Assembly (NCBI GenBank): GCA_021734835.1
Contig: JAIPIH010000002.1
Span: forward strand, 1 to 64,000
Length of the DNA: 64,000 nt
Direction: 5' to 3'
Source of the DNA: Candidatus Cloacimonadota bacterium
GTDB taxonomy: Bacteria > Cloacimonadota > Cloacimonadia > Cloacimonadales > TCS61
The notes beneath the pieces are model-generated. The model worked only from the letters and a program-made list of their open reading frames with translations. It was not told the origin of the DNA and made no database searches. Shown here one piece after another: positions 53,129 through 62,867 of this stretch. A program made the position numbers and the translations under genes. Each line of letters opens with the position of its first letter. Positions within the stretch are counted from its first letter, which is position 1.

Positions 53129-54066
53129 CTTCAGAAGACAAGATTACACTTATCACGATTCAAGGGGCAACTGCTGTTGGGAAAAGTAAGCTGGTATTGG
53201 AACTCGCTGAGAGATTCAAATCACCAATAATTTCAGCAGACTCAAGACAAGTTTATAAATATTTGGATATAGCCACTGCAAAACCTTCCCGCGAAGAACG
53301 GAAGATAATACCACATTATCTAATAGATCTGGTTGAACCTAGTGAGGAGTATAATGCTGGTACTTTTGTTAAAGATGCAAAAAAAGTGATCATGAAAATA
53401 TCAGAACGGGGAAAAATACCAATAATTTGCGGTGGGACAGGGTTTTATATCAAAGCACTAACCGAAGGAATATTCAGAGCTCCTGAGATCCCAAACGAAA
53501 TTCGCGATAAGCTCAGAAGTATTGCTGTTGAATCAGGCCCGAGCTTTCTATATGACAAGTTAACAGTTGTCGATAAAGAATCGGCGGTCCGGATAAATAA
53601 GAATGATACTAACAGGATATTAAGGGCATTGGAGATATATAATACAACCGGGAAAACAATTTCGCAGCTTTGGGAACAAGATGATACAAATAACATTGAT
53701 TATAACATTTATAAAATATTGATGATTGAAGACAGAAAATCATTATATGCTAAAATTAACGACCGAGTAGAAAAGATGTTCGATCAAGGATTACTGACCG
53801 AAATGGAGAACTTGTTGAACATGGGATACAAAGAAAGTGACCCAGGCATGAATACGGTAGGGTATAAAGAACTGTTTTCTTATTTCAATGGCCAGACCAA
53901 ATTAGATGATTGCAAAGAAGAGATTAAAAAAAATACTCGAAATTTTGCCAAGAGGCAGCTGACCTGGTATAGAAAAATCGATTTTGATTTGACATTGGAT
54001 ACCAAAAAGATTAACTTTTTAGATGTCCATCAAAGTATTGTGAAATTTTGTCGGGAGAAAAAATGA
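53125..54066 (+). CDS. miaA: tRNA dimethylallyltransferase
   Basis: The 313-residue enzyme adds the dimethylallyl group to A37 of tRNAs reading U-initial codons. It has Walker A GATAVGKSKLVLELA, ISADSRQVYKYLDIATAKPS, HYLIDLVEP, CGGTGFYIKAL and NTVGYKEL. It overlaps mutL by four bases, repeating the conserved mutL-miaA order of many bacteria, and overlaps the parvulin start (ATGA). Confidence 0.96.
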   Translation: MTSEDKITLITIQGATAVGKSKLVLELAERFKSPIISADSRQVYKYLDIATAKPSREERKIIPHYLIDLVEPSEEYNAGTFVKDAKKVIMKISERGKIPIICGGTGFYIKALTEGIFRAPEIPNEIRDKLRSIAVESGPSFLYDKLTVVDKESAVRINKNDTNRILRALEIYNTTGKTISQLWEQDDTNNIDYNIYKILMIEDRKSLYAKINDRVEKMFDQGLLTEMENLLNMGYKESDPGMNTVGYKELFSYFNGQTKLDDCKEEIKKNTRNFAKRQLTWYRKIDFDLTLDTKKINFLDVHQSIVKFCREKK

Positions 54067-54914
54067 TTGTAGCAAAAGTTAACAACTACGAAATTAGTAT
54101 TCGCGAATATCAGGCTGAGTTAAAGGAAGTTCTTAGATCAATGCACTTGGAAGAGGCTAATCTGGAAGTTAAAAAGAGGGCAATTGAACAATTGATAGAT
54201 GGATATTTGCTACTATACAGTGCAAAAGAATCTGATATTGATATCACCGAAGAAGCAATTGAAAACAGATTGCTGGAGATAAAACTTAAATTTGCTTCTG
54301 AAGAAGAATTTAATGATATGCTATCTAACAAAGGTCTTGATGTTGAAACGATACGAACCCGCATACAAAATGACCTGTTGATATCTGAATATATCAAAGT
54401 CAAATTTCCTGCCGATAATGATATCCCTTTGGAAAAATTGAAAGAACTCTATCTGGAAAATCCCGATTCTTTTAAAACTCAGGAAATGGTTAAAGCCTCA
54501 CATATTTTGATCAAAGGTACTGATGAAGCCAGTAAAAAGCGAGCTGAAGAGCTCTATGAGCAGATCAAGTCGAAAGAGGACTTTGATCGGATTGCTGTCG
54601 AATGTTCTGAATGCCCGAGTAACTGCCATTGTGGTGACTTGGGATATTTTCCTAAAGGTAAAATGGTGAAAAAGTTTGAGGAAGTGGCATTTTCTTTAAA
54701 ACAATTTGAATTTAGTAAACCGGTCAAAACTAAATTCGGTTATCATATCATTATGAATACAGGAAAGAAAGATAGTATCATGGCTGATTTTGAAGAAGTT
54801 AAAAGTGCACTTAAAACAAGATTAAAAAGGATTGATTCAGAACTGAAATTAATTAAGCACTTAAAAGCATTGCGCAGTAAAGCAGATATTACAATAAATC
54901 ATAAAGAACTGTAA
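54063..54914 (+). CDS. Parvulin-type peptidyl-prolyl cis-trans isomerase (SurA/PrsA-like)
   Basis: The ATG at 54063 follows GGGAGA and overlaps the miaA stop; an upstream start at 54048 is less likely. The 283-residue protein has a helical SurA N-like part (residues 1-130) and a parvulin domain (about 140-245: VKASHILIKG, CPSNCHCGDLGYFPKGKMV, FGYHIIMN). No signal peptide or lipobox is visible, so it may act in the cytoplasm, unlike SurA. The Cys pairs in the CPSNCHCGD loop are unusual but also seen in other bacterial parvulins. Confidence 0.88.
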   Translation: MIVAKVNNYEISIREYQAELKEVLRSMHLEEANLEVKKRAIEQLIDGYLLLYSAKESDIDITEEAIENRLLEIKLKFASEEEFNDMLSNKGLDVETIRTRIQNDLLISEYIKVKFPADNDIPLEKLKELYLENPDSFKTQEMVKASHILIKGTDEASKKRAEELYEQIKSKEDFDRIAVECSECPSNCHCGDLGYFPKGKMVKKFEEVAFSLKQFEFSKPVKTKFGYHIIMNTGKKDSIMADFEEVKSALKTRLKRIDSELKLIKHLKALRSKADITINHKEL

Positions 54915-54931
54915 GCAGGAGATCACTTTTC

Positions 54932-55636
54932 ATGGCAAAACTGGGAATAAATATTGATCATGTTGCAACAATACGACAAGCCAGAATGGGTATTGAACCA
55001 GATCCGGTTTTTGCTGCCGGTATCGCTGAACAAAATGGTGCTGACCAGATAACAATTCATTTAAGAGAGGACCGAAGACATATTTTAGATCGGGATGTAA
55101 AGATATTACGGAAAACTATTCAGACAAAAATGAATTTGGAAATGGCATCCACAGATGAAATGATGAAAATAGCATCTGACATAAAACCTGATACTGTGAC
55201 ATTAGTCCCTGAGAAGAGGGAAGAGCTTACTACCGAAGGCGGATTGCTGCTAACAAATGCTCATCTTAGTGTCATACGAAAATTAAAACAAGCTGGAATT
55301 GAAGTTAGTGTTTTCATAGAACCTGATCTGAAAATGATCAGTAAGGCAAAGGAAATGGGAGCTGATGCTGTGGAAATACACACTGGTAAATATGCCAACT
55401 TAAAAGACGAATCTGAGATTTCCCAGGAAGTGGAAGTTATCCGAAAAGCTGCGCACTTCATTAAAAAATTAGGAATGAGGGTAGTTGCCGGACACGGCTT
55501 GAATTATTTTAACACTCAAAGGCTGGTTGAATTAGGAATTATCGAAGAATTTAATATCGGACACAGTATAATTTCGAAAGCAGTATTCTCAGGGCTTGCG
55601 ACTGCTGTTTCTAATATGAAAACTATTGTAGAATAA
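54932..55636 (+). CDS. pdxJ: Pyridoxine 5'-phosphate synthase
   Basis: The 234-residue TIM-barrel enzyme condenses 1-deoxyxylulose 5-phosphate with 3-amino-2-oxopropyl phosphate to form pyridoxine 5'-phosphate. Motifs are LGINIDHVATIRQARM, ITIHLREDRRHI, NLEMAST, VTLVPEKREELTTEGG, VEIHTGKYA and VVAGHGLNY. GGAG precedes the ATG. It implies the DXP-dependent vitamin B6 route; pdxA is not in the window. It meets a minus-strand gene 4 bases after its stop. Confidence 0.96.
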   Translation: MAKLGINIDHVATIRQARMGIEPDPVFAAGIAEQNGADQITIHLREDRRHILDRDVKILRKTIQTKMNLEMASTDEMMKIASDIKPDTVTLVPEKREELTTEGGLLLTNAHLSVIRKLKQAGIEVSVFIEPDLKMISKAKEMGADAVEIHTGKYANLKDESEISQEVEVIRKAAHFIKKLGMRVVAGHGLNYFNTQRLVELGIIEEFNIGHSIISKAVFSGLATAVSNMKTIVE

Positions 55637-55640
55637 CATT

Positions 55641-56594
55641 CTATTGATGAATATTTATTTTGTTCTGCTCCTTTCTATCTGTTTCTTTAGCTACATGTTC
55701 TGCAAAATGTAAAAGTTGAAGAGCATTTTTAGTCTTATCGGTTCTGCTTGCAATTCCCCAACCCATTATACAAATATCTTGTAAAGGTAATTTTGCCATT
55801 CTTTTTTGCACTCTTTCCAGAGTGATAAAACAATTTTTACCGGAAGTTTCGGGCATTATTATGGCAAACTCATCTTCATGGATCTTACCAATAATATCCG
55901 TCTCGCGAAGATCATTCTTAATAACATAAGAGATCTGTTTTACAATATCAGAAGTTTCAGATTTACCGATCGTTCTTATCATATTATTATAGTTTGTTAT
56001 CGTTAAAACCGCGATGGATAAATAACGCTCATAGCGCTTCATCATAGTGTATATCTCATTACATTTTTCTAAAAAAGTATCATATGAGTAAACTTTAGAA
56101 GATTCGTATAAGCTTTTGTGTTGTTCGAATTCAGAATTAAGAAGATCAAGCTTTACTATAAAAGCAAAAACTGAAGCGAATAACTGCATTTTTATGATCT
56201 CTTCACTATCAAAATCTTCTGAACTCTTATCGATGAACATAAAACCAAGCATTTCACTATAATAAAATATTGGCAGAATTAACAAGTGCGTATAACTCTT
56301 TTCAAAAATATATCTTCCTGGTGGATGGATATCTAAGAATTTCAAGTCCTTCAATTCTTCTATCATTGGATCTGCTTGAGTAAAGATGGAATTTTTAACG
56401 AATGTATGACTTATATTTCTGGCAATCTTCAAGCGGAAAATATCAGAGTTAGGAACTTTTAGATAAATACCTAAGGACTGAAAATTGAATTCAGCTTCAA
56501 TATCTTTAACAATATTTCTAAGATGTTCTTCAACTTCATTTTTTTGTTTCAAATTACTCAACGTACTATTGAAAGTCAGTAAATTAAACTCCAT
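55641..56594 (-). CDS. GAF-like plus degenerate GGDEF-domain protein
   Basis: The 317-residue soluble protein has a GAF-like N-terminal domain (about 20-150, including LLILPIFYYSEMLGFMFIDK) followed by a GGDEF-like domain. The active-site loop reads IGKIHEDEFAII instead of GGDEF. The Gly-Gly pair is lost, so diguanylate cyclase activity is doubtful; it may sense ligands or bind nucleotides. It converges with pdxJ, and the first gene upstream on its strand is the DUF4139 gene. Confidence 0.8.
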   Translation of the reverse strand: MEFNLLTFNSTLSNLKQKNEVEEHLRNIVKDIEAEFNFQSLGIYLKVPNSDIFRLKIARNISHTFVKNSIFTQADPMIEELKDLKFLDIHPPGRYIFEKSYTHLLILPIFYYSEMLGFMFIDKSSEDFDSEEIIKMQLFASVFAFIVKLDLLNSEFEQHKSLYESSKVYSYDTFLEKCNEIYTMMKRYERYLSIAVLTITNYNNMIRTIGKSETSDIVKQISYVIKNDLRETDIIGKIHEDEFAIIMPETSGKNCFITLERVQKRMAKLPLQDICIMGWGIASRTDKTKNALQLLHFAEHVAKETDRKEQNKINIHQ

Positions 56595-56606
56595 CTTACC
56601 TCCAAA

Positions 56607-57944
56607 TTATGATTCTACCCTTTCAATCCAGGTTAACTCATAAACTTCATCTGCTTTTAATTCGATAATGAATTCTATTTCTGTTGCACTCTTTTTTGTA
56701 AACGGTTTGTTGTTCTTCAATATTGTCCAATTACCATAGATGTTGTGAATAACTGTAATGGTTTTTTTCTTATTCGATCTATTCTTTAAGACAACCTTCC
56801 TCTTTGATTCGTAAATATTTTTTGCTAACATTATCCTTTCTTCCAGGATCGTCTCACATATCAAGTCAAAAGCATTTCCGGTTGAAAGTAGTACTTCTTC
56901 ATCTTTAGCAATATGATCAACTCTATCTTCGCCAATGAACTCTAATTCATTATCAGCTTCGTCTTTCTTGTATATTTTTACAACACCTTTTGGAAGTGGT
57001 AATCCCAATCCATTTTTTGCGGTGTTGATAAATTTAATTTTACTTTGAACTTTAGTTGCTCCGGTTTTGTATTCATACTTTGGTTCAGATTCCACACTTT
57101 TTAATGGAAACAGCCTGAGTTGTTTTGTTTGATTATTATTGATATTCATATTTTCACTTAAAGTATACATGTGAAAATCATGAAATGCTTTTTCTTCGAA
57201 TTCTGGTTGCCTTGCCATGGTGGATTCAACTGCCATTTTAGTATATCCTCTGGTATAGGTTTCCGGTTGAATTTTTTGCACATCTCCGGCAATAAGTTTC
57301 AGTTTTGTGTCTTTGAAAGCTTTTCCTGTTTCATTAACAATAGTAACCCAGCTGTTGATATCCAAATTTCCGATTTCTTCATTCCATACAGTGTTATAGG
57401 TAACATCCCATTTCAAACCGGTACATAAATAAGAGAAATCGATTGGATAGATGCCGGCTTTGGCAGTATTCAGCCTCCAATGAAGTGTTGGTTTTAAGAA
57501 AAAATTTGCTGGTAGTTCAGCTAAATTGATATTTTTAACAACTTCTGTTTTAATAAGTATCAGCTTATTGGTTGTATTTTCGATAATGCCTATGGTTGAA
57601 CTGTCTGAAAACTGCAATATTCCAAGAAATTTAGTATTGTCCTCAGAAATAATTTCAACTTCCTTTCCAATATATTTGGAGATAATCTTTGTAGAATTTG
57701 CCAGATCATATTCATAATTTTGCGAAAATATATCAAATTTACCTCTTATCGACTTAATTATCACCGAATTAGCTTCAATTGTGGATGGAATATCATCCAT
57801 AAAATAACTTTGTATGCCATTGGTTAAGTTTAGCTCAAGTGTAGAACGGACCAAAGAGAAATTATCATTATAGATGGTGATCTGTTCCCTGGCTAGTAAG
57901 AAAGTTACCATAAGCATAAATAATACTAACAATTTGATTTTCAT
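56607..57944 (-). CDS. Secreted DUF4139-domain protein
   Basis: The 445-residue protein has a signal peptide (MKIKLLVLFMLMVTFLLA). Next comes an N-terminal DUF4140-like part with TIYNDNFSLVRSTLEL and then the DUF4139 domain, recognisable by LHWRLNTAKAG, LKWDVTYNTVW and LGLPLPKGVVKIYK. The C-terminus has the KVVLKNRSNKKKTITVIHNI strand. The function of the family is not established; members are exported beta-rich proteins. GGAGG precedes the ATG. Confidence 0.82.
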   Translation of the reverse strand: MKIKLLVLFMLMVTFLLAREQITIYNDNFSLVRSTLELNLTNGIQSYFMDDIPSTIEANSVIIKSIRGKFDIFSQNYEYDLANSTKIISKYIGKEVEIISEDNTKFLGILQFSDSSTIGIIENTTNKLILIKTEVVKNINLAELPANFFLKPTLHWRLNTAKAGIYPIDFSYLCTGLKWDVTYNTVWNEEIGNLDINSWVTIVNETGKAFKDTKLKLIAGDVQKIQPETYTRGYTKMAVESTMARQPEFEEKAFHDFHMYTLSENMNINNNQTKQLRLFPLKSVESEPKYEYKTGATKVQSKIKFINTAKNGLGLPLPKGVVKIYKKDEADNELEFIGEDRVDHIAKDEEVLLSTGNAFDLICETILEERIMLAKNIYESKRKVVLKNRSNKKKTITVIHNIYGNWTILKNNKPFTKKSATEIEFIIELKADEVYELTWIERVES

Positions 57945-57958
57945 ATTTCCTCCACTAA

Positions 57959-58573
57959 TCAGTTAATGATCTGCTTAATTTTTGAAACTATCATATCAAT
58001 TCCGATTGTGTTTCTTCCACCTTCGGGGATGATGACATGAGCATATTTTTTACTTGGTTCAACAAATTCTATATGCATTGGTCGAACTGTTGCTAAATAT
58101 TGTTCAACAACCGATCCGAAATCTCTTCCTCTTTCATCTATATCACGTTTAATTCTTCTTAAAATTCTAATATCAGCATCAGTATCAACGAATATTTTAA
58201 TATCCATAAGTTCTCTCAATTCTACGTTCTCAAAAATTAGAATTCCTTCGATTATAATTAATTTTGATGGTTTTTTGGGAGTAGTTTTTTTTAATCTTGT
58301 ATGAGTTTTAAAGTCATAAACGGGCATATTTATAGGTTTATCTTGCTTGAGAAGTTTCAAATGTTCAATAAGAAGCTCATTATCAAAAGTCTCCGGGTGA
58401 TCATAATTGATCTGTTCTCTTTCTGAAAAAGGTAAATGAGCAAAATTTTTATAATAACTATCTTGCGGTATAATGGTTATCATATCATTTACCTTGTGCC
58501 TTATCGCATCGGTGATAGTGCTTTTGCCTGAGCCTGTGCCTCCCGAGATACCTATTATCACTGGAGTATTCAT
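57959..58573 (-). CDS. udk: Uridine kinase
   Basis: The 204-residue P-loop kinase phosphorylates uridine and cytidine in pyrimidine salvage. It shows GISGGTGSGKSTITDAI, the PQDSYYK loop, FDNELLIEHLKLL, MPVYDFKTHTR and VEGILIFEN-like IIEGILIFENVELR, as well as RRIKRDIDERGRD. Length is typical. It lies 14 bases upstream of the DUF4139 gene. Confidence 0.94.
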   Translation of the reverse strand: MNTPVIIGISGGTGSGKSTITDAIRHKVNDMITIIPQDSYYKNFAHLPFSEREQINYDHPETFDNELLIEHLKLLKQDKPINMPVYDFKTHTRLKKTTPKKPSKLIIIEGILIFENVELRELMDIKIFVDTDADIRILRRIKRDIDERGRDFGSVVEQYLATVRPMHIEFVEPSKKYAHVIIPEGGRNTIGIDMIVSKIKQIIN

Positions 58574-58594
58574 TAATTCGCTCCTCTTGGTATA

Positions 58595-59161
58595 TTATTT
58601 CTTAGGGCAATAAGTTGCAATGTTTATGCCAGAATCTATCTCTAATGTTACAGCTTCAAAAAGTTCACTTTTGGTAACAAAGTCAAGATATTCCTTAACT
58701 GAACTTTTGTGTGATATCACATTATCTGCAATAACAATTGCATCCTTTTTCAGTTTGTTAAGTAATTGAGTAATGTAATTAATATAATTGACTTTGCCTG
58801 CATCCAGGAAAACAAGATCATACCTACCTTTTAATTCAGGTATAATCAACTCTGCTTTACCATATCGCTGAATCACATTTTTTCTGGTTTTAAGATTCTT
58901 TTTTGCCAGGTTAAATCTTGCTATATCAACTTCAATTGTATCGACGCTTGCATCGCATCTTTCAGCAGCAATTGATAACCAAAAAGTTGAAAAACCGTTA
59001 GATGTACCTATCTCTAATATCTTTTTTGGTTTTGTTACTAATACAAGTGTAAATAATAACTCAGCAGTTTTTTGATTAATGTTCCATAATCTGTGGATAT
59101 TATTTTTTTGAACTTCAAACCTGGCAAGTTCGTGTTTATAGAGTTCTTTTATTCTTTCCAT
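58595..59161 (-). CDS. Class I SAM-dependent O-methyltransferase
   Basis: The 188-residue protein has the Rossmann methyltransferase motif I KILEIGTSNGFSTFWLS, acidic motif II (VDTIEVDIARF), YDLVFLDAGKVNYINY and VIADNVISHKSSV. The DAGK...NY pattern matches the caffeoyl-CoA/catechol O-methyltransferase family, whose bacterial members often act on tRNA (TrmR-type) or small phenols. The substrate is unknown. It overlaps the glycosyltransferase gene by 13 bases. Confidence 0.85.
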   Translation of the reverse strand: MERIKELYKHELARFEVQKNNIHRLWNINQKTAELLFTLVLVTKPKKILEIGTSNGFSTFWLSIAAERCDASVDTIEVDIARFNLAKKNLKTRKNVIQRYGKAELIIPELKGRYDLVFLDAGKVNYINYITQLLNKLKKDAIVIADNVISHKSSVKEYLDFVTKSELFEAVTLEIDSGINIATYCPKK

Positions 59162-60243
59162 TTATAATTACCAAATGTACCTTTTAAACCAAAAAAAATA
59201 AAGTAGGGGATATAGATAATTTCTAAAATCGGGAATATAATTAATAAACTGATCTTATTAATTTTGATCAGAAAGAATAGTATTAACAAAAATTCAGGAA
59301 GGAGCTTTAATCCCATAAAAGTCACAAAATAGTAAGTTGTAAAATATCCGGCCAGGAAACCGATGAAGTTAATGCTGAACAGGATGTAATAAATCAGCAC
59401 AAAAAGTGTGATTATCTTTATTGAGATTGGATAGTATTTCCACTTTGATCCGCGTCGCGTTTCCTGCTGAATTTGTGTGGAAGCAGTTTCTTTCCTACCT
59501 GTTTTGACAATTGAATCTTTATGGAACATGAACCTCATCTTGTGTGTAAACTTGCTCATCTTTTGAACCATCAAATCATCGTCACCTGATCTTACATTGC
59601 CAATATCGTGGAACCCGCCAACCTTGTGGAAAAGTTTCTTTCGATATGATAAATTACCAGCTGTAGCTGTAATTCCCCAATTCCAGCTAAAACTTCCAGC
59701 TATTATGGCGAAAATTGAAGCTCTCTCTAAATTCTTCAATAGTCTGAAGAATAGAGAATTATAATAAATATATGAATAACCGGCAACAAGATCGGTTTTT
59801 TCATCAAAATGCAGATTTATTTGCTTCAGCCAATTAGGATGAGCTGTGCAGTCAGCATCAATGAAAGCAAGAATGTCGTGTTTAGAAGCTCGAATTCCCA
59901 TATCCAGAGCTCCTTTCTTCCCTAACAGGTACTTAGACTCAGTTCTTACTTTAAGCAGCTTGAAAATATGATTTTTGGCTTCGTACTCTTTGACTAATTC
60001 TGAGGTTTTGTCTTCAGAGCGGTCATCAACTATAACAACTTCATAGCAATCTGTAGGATATTCCTGGTTGGCTAATGATCTTAGTAACTCAGGAAGGTGT
60101 TTTTCCTCATTCCGGGCAGCAACTATCACAGAGATTCTATTGATTTCAGTATTTCCGGGTGAATCCTGAAATATTATTCCAATCACGAAAATAAACAAGA
60201 TTGAAAAATAAAAGATCGAGCATACCAAAAATATTAATTCCAT
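59149..60243 (-). CDS. Membrane-associated family 2 glycosyltransferase
   Basis: The ATG at 60243 (MELIFLVCSIFYFSIL) opens a TM helix at once and is preferred over a TTG at 60294. The 364-residue protein has a GT-A domain with RISVIVAARNEEKHLPELL, EVVIVDDRSEDKT (first Asp pair), LAFIDADCTAHPNWL (DxD-like) and GDDDLMVQKMS. Two or three TM helices follow at the C-terminus (about 285-350). It probably adds a sugar to a lipid or surface polysaccharide. The neighbouring polysaccharide deacetylase supports an envelope role. Confidence 0.88.
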   Translation of the reverse strand: MELIFLVCSIFYFSILFIFVIGIIFQDSPGNTEINRISVIVAARNEEKHLPELLRSLANQEYPTDCYEVVIVDDRSEDKTSELVKEYEAKNHIFKLLKVRTESKYLLGKKGALDMGIRASKHDILAFIDADCTAHPNWLKQINLHFDEKTDLVAGYSYIYYNSLFFRLLKNLERASIFAIIAGSFSWNWGITATAGNLSYRKKLFHKVGGFHDIGNVRSGDDDLMVQKMSKFTHKMRFMFHKDSIVKTGRKETASTQIQQETRRGSKWKYYPISIKIITLFVLIYYILFSINFIGFLAGYFTTYYFVTFMGLKLLPEFLLILFFLIKINKISLLIIFPILEIIYIPYFIFFGLKGTFGNYKWKE

Positions 60244-60358
60244 ATAACCATAATTCTCGGATTTAGTCAAAAACCTTGACCGAGAAATCCTCAATTTATT
60301 TAATCTGTTTCAAGAATCTTAATATTTGATATTTAGTCAATGTTATTGGAGAAAATAA

Positions 60359-60994
60359 ATGCTTCTTTTCCCAAAATTTGTTTTTAAAGTTAAAACCGAG
60401 AAAAAAATCATTGCTCTCACCTTTGATGATGGACCTCATCCAGAGTTTACTGAAGAGCTATTGGATATTTTCAAAGAGAAGAATGTAAAGGCAACTTTCT
60501 TCGTCACAGGGACTAACATAGAGTCACAAAAACATCTGATCTTGAGAATGATCAATGAAGGTCATGAATTAGGGAATCATTCGTATTCACATAAAAATTT
60601 GATATTCAGATCACCTGGGAAGATCAGAGATGAAATTCTAAAAACTGATAAACTTCTTCGGGAACTCGGAGTTAAGGGCGCGATCCATTTCCGCCCGCCA
60701 TTTGGAAGAATATTATTGTCTGCCTGCTTTGTGATGCAATCCTTAAAGAAGAAAGTTATTATGTGGAATATTCCGACTAAAGATTTTAAAGAGCCATATC
60801 CAGAGGTAATAATCAGCAGAATTTATAACAGACTTAAACCTGGATCAATAATTGTTTTACATGATTCAGGATTATCACGAAACGGCAAGAATATAGATCG
60901 TAAAGCAACTATAGCAGCTGTTAAGGAAATAGTTCAGGAACTGCCTAAGAGGGGTTATCAATTCAAAACGATTTCAGAATTAATTAATAATTGA
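60359..60994 (+). CDS. Polysaccharide deacetylase (NodB homology domain)
   Basis: The 211-residue protein is a CE4 esterase with the five NodB motifs: TFDDGPHPEF (metal Asp), HSYSHKN (metal His pair), RPPFG, MWNIPTKDF in place of DWxxxDW, and LKPGSIIVLHDSG with the catalytic His. It removes N-acetyl groups from peptidoglycan or another amino-sugar polymer. No signal peptide is seen, so it may act at the inner face or be exported another way. It is divergent from the glycosyltransferase and convergent with dnaX, overlapping its end by 15 bases. Confidence 0.9.
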   Translation: MLLFPKFVFKVKTEKKIIALTFDDGPHPEFTEELLDIFKEKNVKATFFVTGTNIESQKHLILRMINEGHELGNHSYSHKNLIFRSPGKIRDEILKTDKLLRELGVKGAIHFRPPFGRILLSACFVMQSLKKKVIMWNIPTKDFKEPYPEVIISRIYNRLKPGSIIVLHDSGLSRNGKNIDRKATIAAVKEIVQELPKRGYQFKTISELINN

Positions 60995-62596
60995 ATCAGT
61001 ATCTTCGATAAATTCAGCAATAACTGGCGATTCCTTTTTAATATCATCTAAACTGGGATTTGTAATAACATTTTTATTTTCAACCTCTTTCAAGGTAAAA
61101 TCGACTTTTATTTGTAAATTGAAATATTTTGAGAAAATTTCGGTGATCTTTGCGTTTTCTGCCTTTAACATATTATATGCCAATGTATTATTAGCTATAA
61201 GGTGAAGTGAATTATTAACTATGTTATCTATCTTGCACTTTAAAAGATAATTAGCTACTATAGCTTTTTGTTTTGATAGAATAGCAGCAATGTTTTCTAA
61301 ATTTTCTTCTACTGCGGCGACGGTAAGTTTATCTATTTTCGGTTTTTTCTCATCTGCTTCTTTCTGTATCTCAGATTTGACTTCTTCAGTTTTTTCGTGT
61401 CTCGTTGAATTCTTCTTTTCCGGAATTATTTGTTTTTTTATAGGTAGTTCTATAATTTTTGCTGGTTGTTTACCAGTATTTATTGATTCGATTAAAGTTT
61501 CTAAAGCCTGAAGTTCAGTTAAGTGTGAAATTTTGATAAATGCCATTTCTGCGATTAATATAGGATTGTTACTGGTTTTAATATCCATTTTAGTTTTAGA
61601 AAGTATTGTCATAATGTAAAGCAGATCACTTTCTTCAAAATTATCTGCCGTCACTGTCATTTGTTTTCTATCTGAATCAGATATTGATTCTATTTCAACC
61701 AGCAATTTAATTAATAATACATTTCTAATATAATCTAACATCCCATTCAAAAATTCCTGGATATCATTTCCCTTCTCAAGTATATCATGAAGCTGTTTAA
61801 TGATTTCCGTAGCGTCTTTATTAGTTACAGCCAGCAATATATTGTAAAATACATCTGAATGTACAATTCCAAAAATAGAGAGAACATCAACCAGTGCAAT
61901 ATAATCTTTACCATAAGCCAGAACCTGATCCATTAGAGAAAAAGCGTCTCGCATGCTGCCATCAGCTTTTTTGGCGATTGCGAACAAAGCTTCAGGATCA
62001 ATTGAAATAGAATCCTTTTTACAAATAGTATTTAAACTTTCAATTATTGCAGGAATCGGGATTCTTTTAAAATCAAAGCGTTGACAGCGTGAGATAATTG
62101 TTGGGATCACTTTATGCGGTTCAGTTGTTGCAAAAATAAAAATTACGTTCTTAGGAGGTTCTTCTAAGGTTTTGAGAAGTGCATTAAAAGCATTTTTAGA
62201 AAGCATGTGTACTTCATCGATGATATATATTTTATTTCGAGAGTTTGAAGGGGAATACATGAGTTCTTTCTGAAGATCACGAATATCCTCTACACCCGTA
62301 TTAGATGCACCATCAATTTCAATTACATCCGAGGATACACCTTGCGTGATATCCATGCAATTTTGACATTTATTGCAAGGAGTAATGGTTGGTCCTTCCG
62401 TTAAACAATTCAAACTTTTAGCAAAAATTCTTGCTAATGATGTTTTGCCAACTCCTCGCGGACCAGTAAATAAGTAGGATTGAGCAATTCTATCCATCTC
62501 AATCGTATTCTTAAGAATATTTGTGATATGGTCTTGCGCATAAACTTCATCAAAAGTTTGCGGTCTATATTTTCTTGCTAAAATTAAATATGCCAT
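60980..62596 (-). CDS. dnaX: DNA polymerase III subunit gamma/tau
   Basis: The 538-residue clamp-loader ATPase has YRPQTFDEVYAQDHI, Walker A GPRGVGKTSLARIFAKSLNC, the zinc module CNKCQNCMDI, Walker B IIDEVHMLSKNAFNALLKTLEEPP and the SRC motif TIISRCQRFDF. The C-terminal third (about 380-538) is Lys/Glu-rich and ends in a tau-type domain. No programmed frameshift heptamer was identified. The shared end with the deacetylase gene is 15 bases. Confidence 0.96.
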   Translation of the reverse strand: MAYLILARKYRPQTFDEVYAQDHITNILKNTIEMDRIAQSYLFTGPRGVGKTSLARIFAKSLNCLTEGPTITPCNKCQNCMDITQGVSSDVIEIDGASNTGVEDIRDLQKELMYSPSNSRNKIYIIDEVHMLSKNAFNALLKTLEEPPKNVIFIFATTEPHKVIPTIISRCQRFDFKRIPIPAIIESLNTICKKDSISIDPEALFAIAKKADGSMRDAFSLMDQVLAYGKDYIALVDVLSIFGIVHSDVFYNILLAVTNKDATEIIKQLHDILEKGNDIQEFLNGMLDYIRNVLLIKLLVEIESISDSDRKQMTVTADNFEESDLLYIMTILSKTKMDIKTSNNPILIAEMAFIKISHLTELQALETLIESINTGKQPAKIIELPIKKQIIPEKKNSTRHEKTEEVKSEIQKEADEKKPKIDKLTVAAVEENLENIAAILSKQKAIVANYLLKCKIDNIVNNSLHLIANNTLAYNMLKAENAKITEIFSKYFNLQIKVDFTLKEVENKNVITNPSLDDIKKESPVIAEFIEDTDSIIN

Positions 62597-62758
62597 CCAT
62601 TCCTCATCTTTTTAGTATTTTTGGACTTTCTTTGATCGCTGATATTTGTCAATCAAAAATCTCAGCTGATTTTGATATAAAATATTCTAATATTTAAGAT
62701 AATATAAAAGACTTTTTTCTTGACTCCGAACATTGGTTTTTTTTCTTAATATCTATGT

Positions 62759-62845
62759 GCAGAAGTGGCGGAATTGGTAGACGCGCTAGGTTCAGGGTCT
62801 AGTGGGCAATAGCCTGTAGGGGTTCAAATCCCCTCTTCTGCACCA
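62759..62845 (+). tRNA. tRNA-Leu (CAG)
   Basis: The 87-base gene begins GCAGAAGTGGCGGAATTGG and ends with the T-arm GGGGTTCAAATCCCC, discriminator A and an encoded CCA. The anticodon loop TTCAGGG gives anticodon CAG. The long variable arm is typical of class II leucine tRNAs. Upstream, 62597-62758 holds only AT-rich sequence with a TTGACT box but no well-spaced -10. Confidence 0.96.
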
Positions 62846-62867
62846 AACTTACAATCACAGGGCACAT

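Noticed and set aside
55641-56594. Active diguanylate cyclase
   Set aside because: The active-site loop reads HEDEF instead of GGDEF, so catalysis is not supported.
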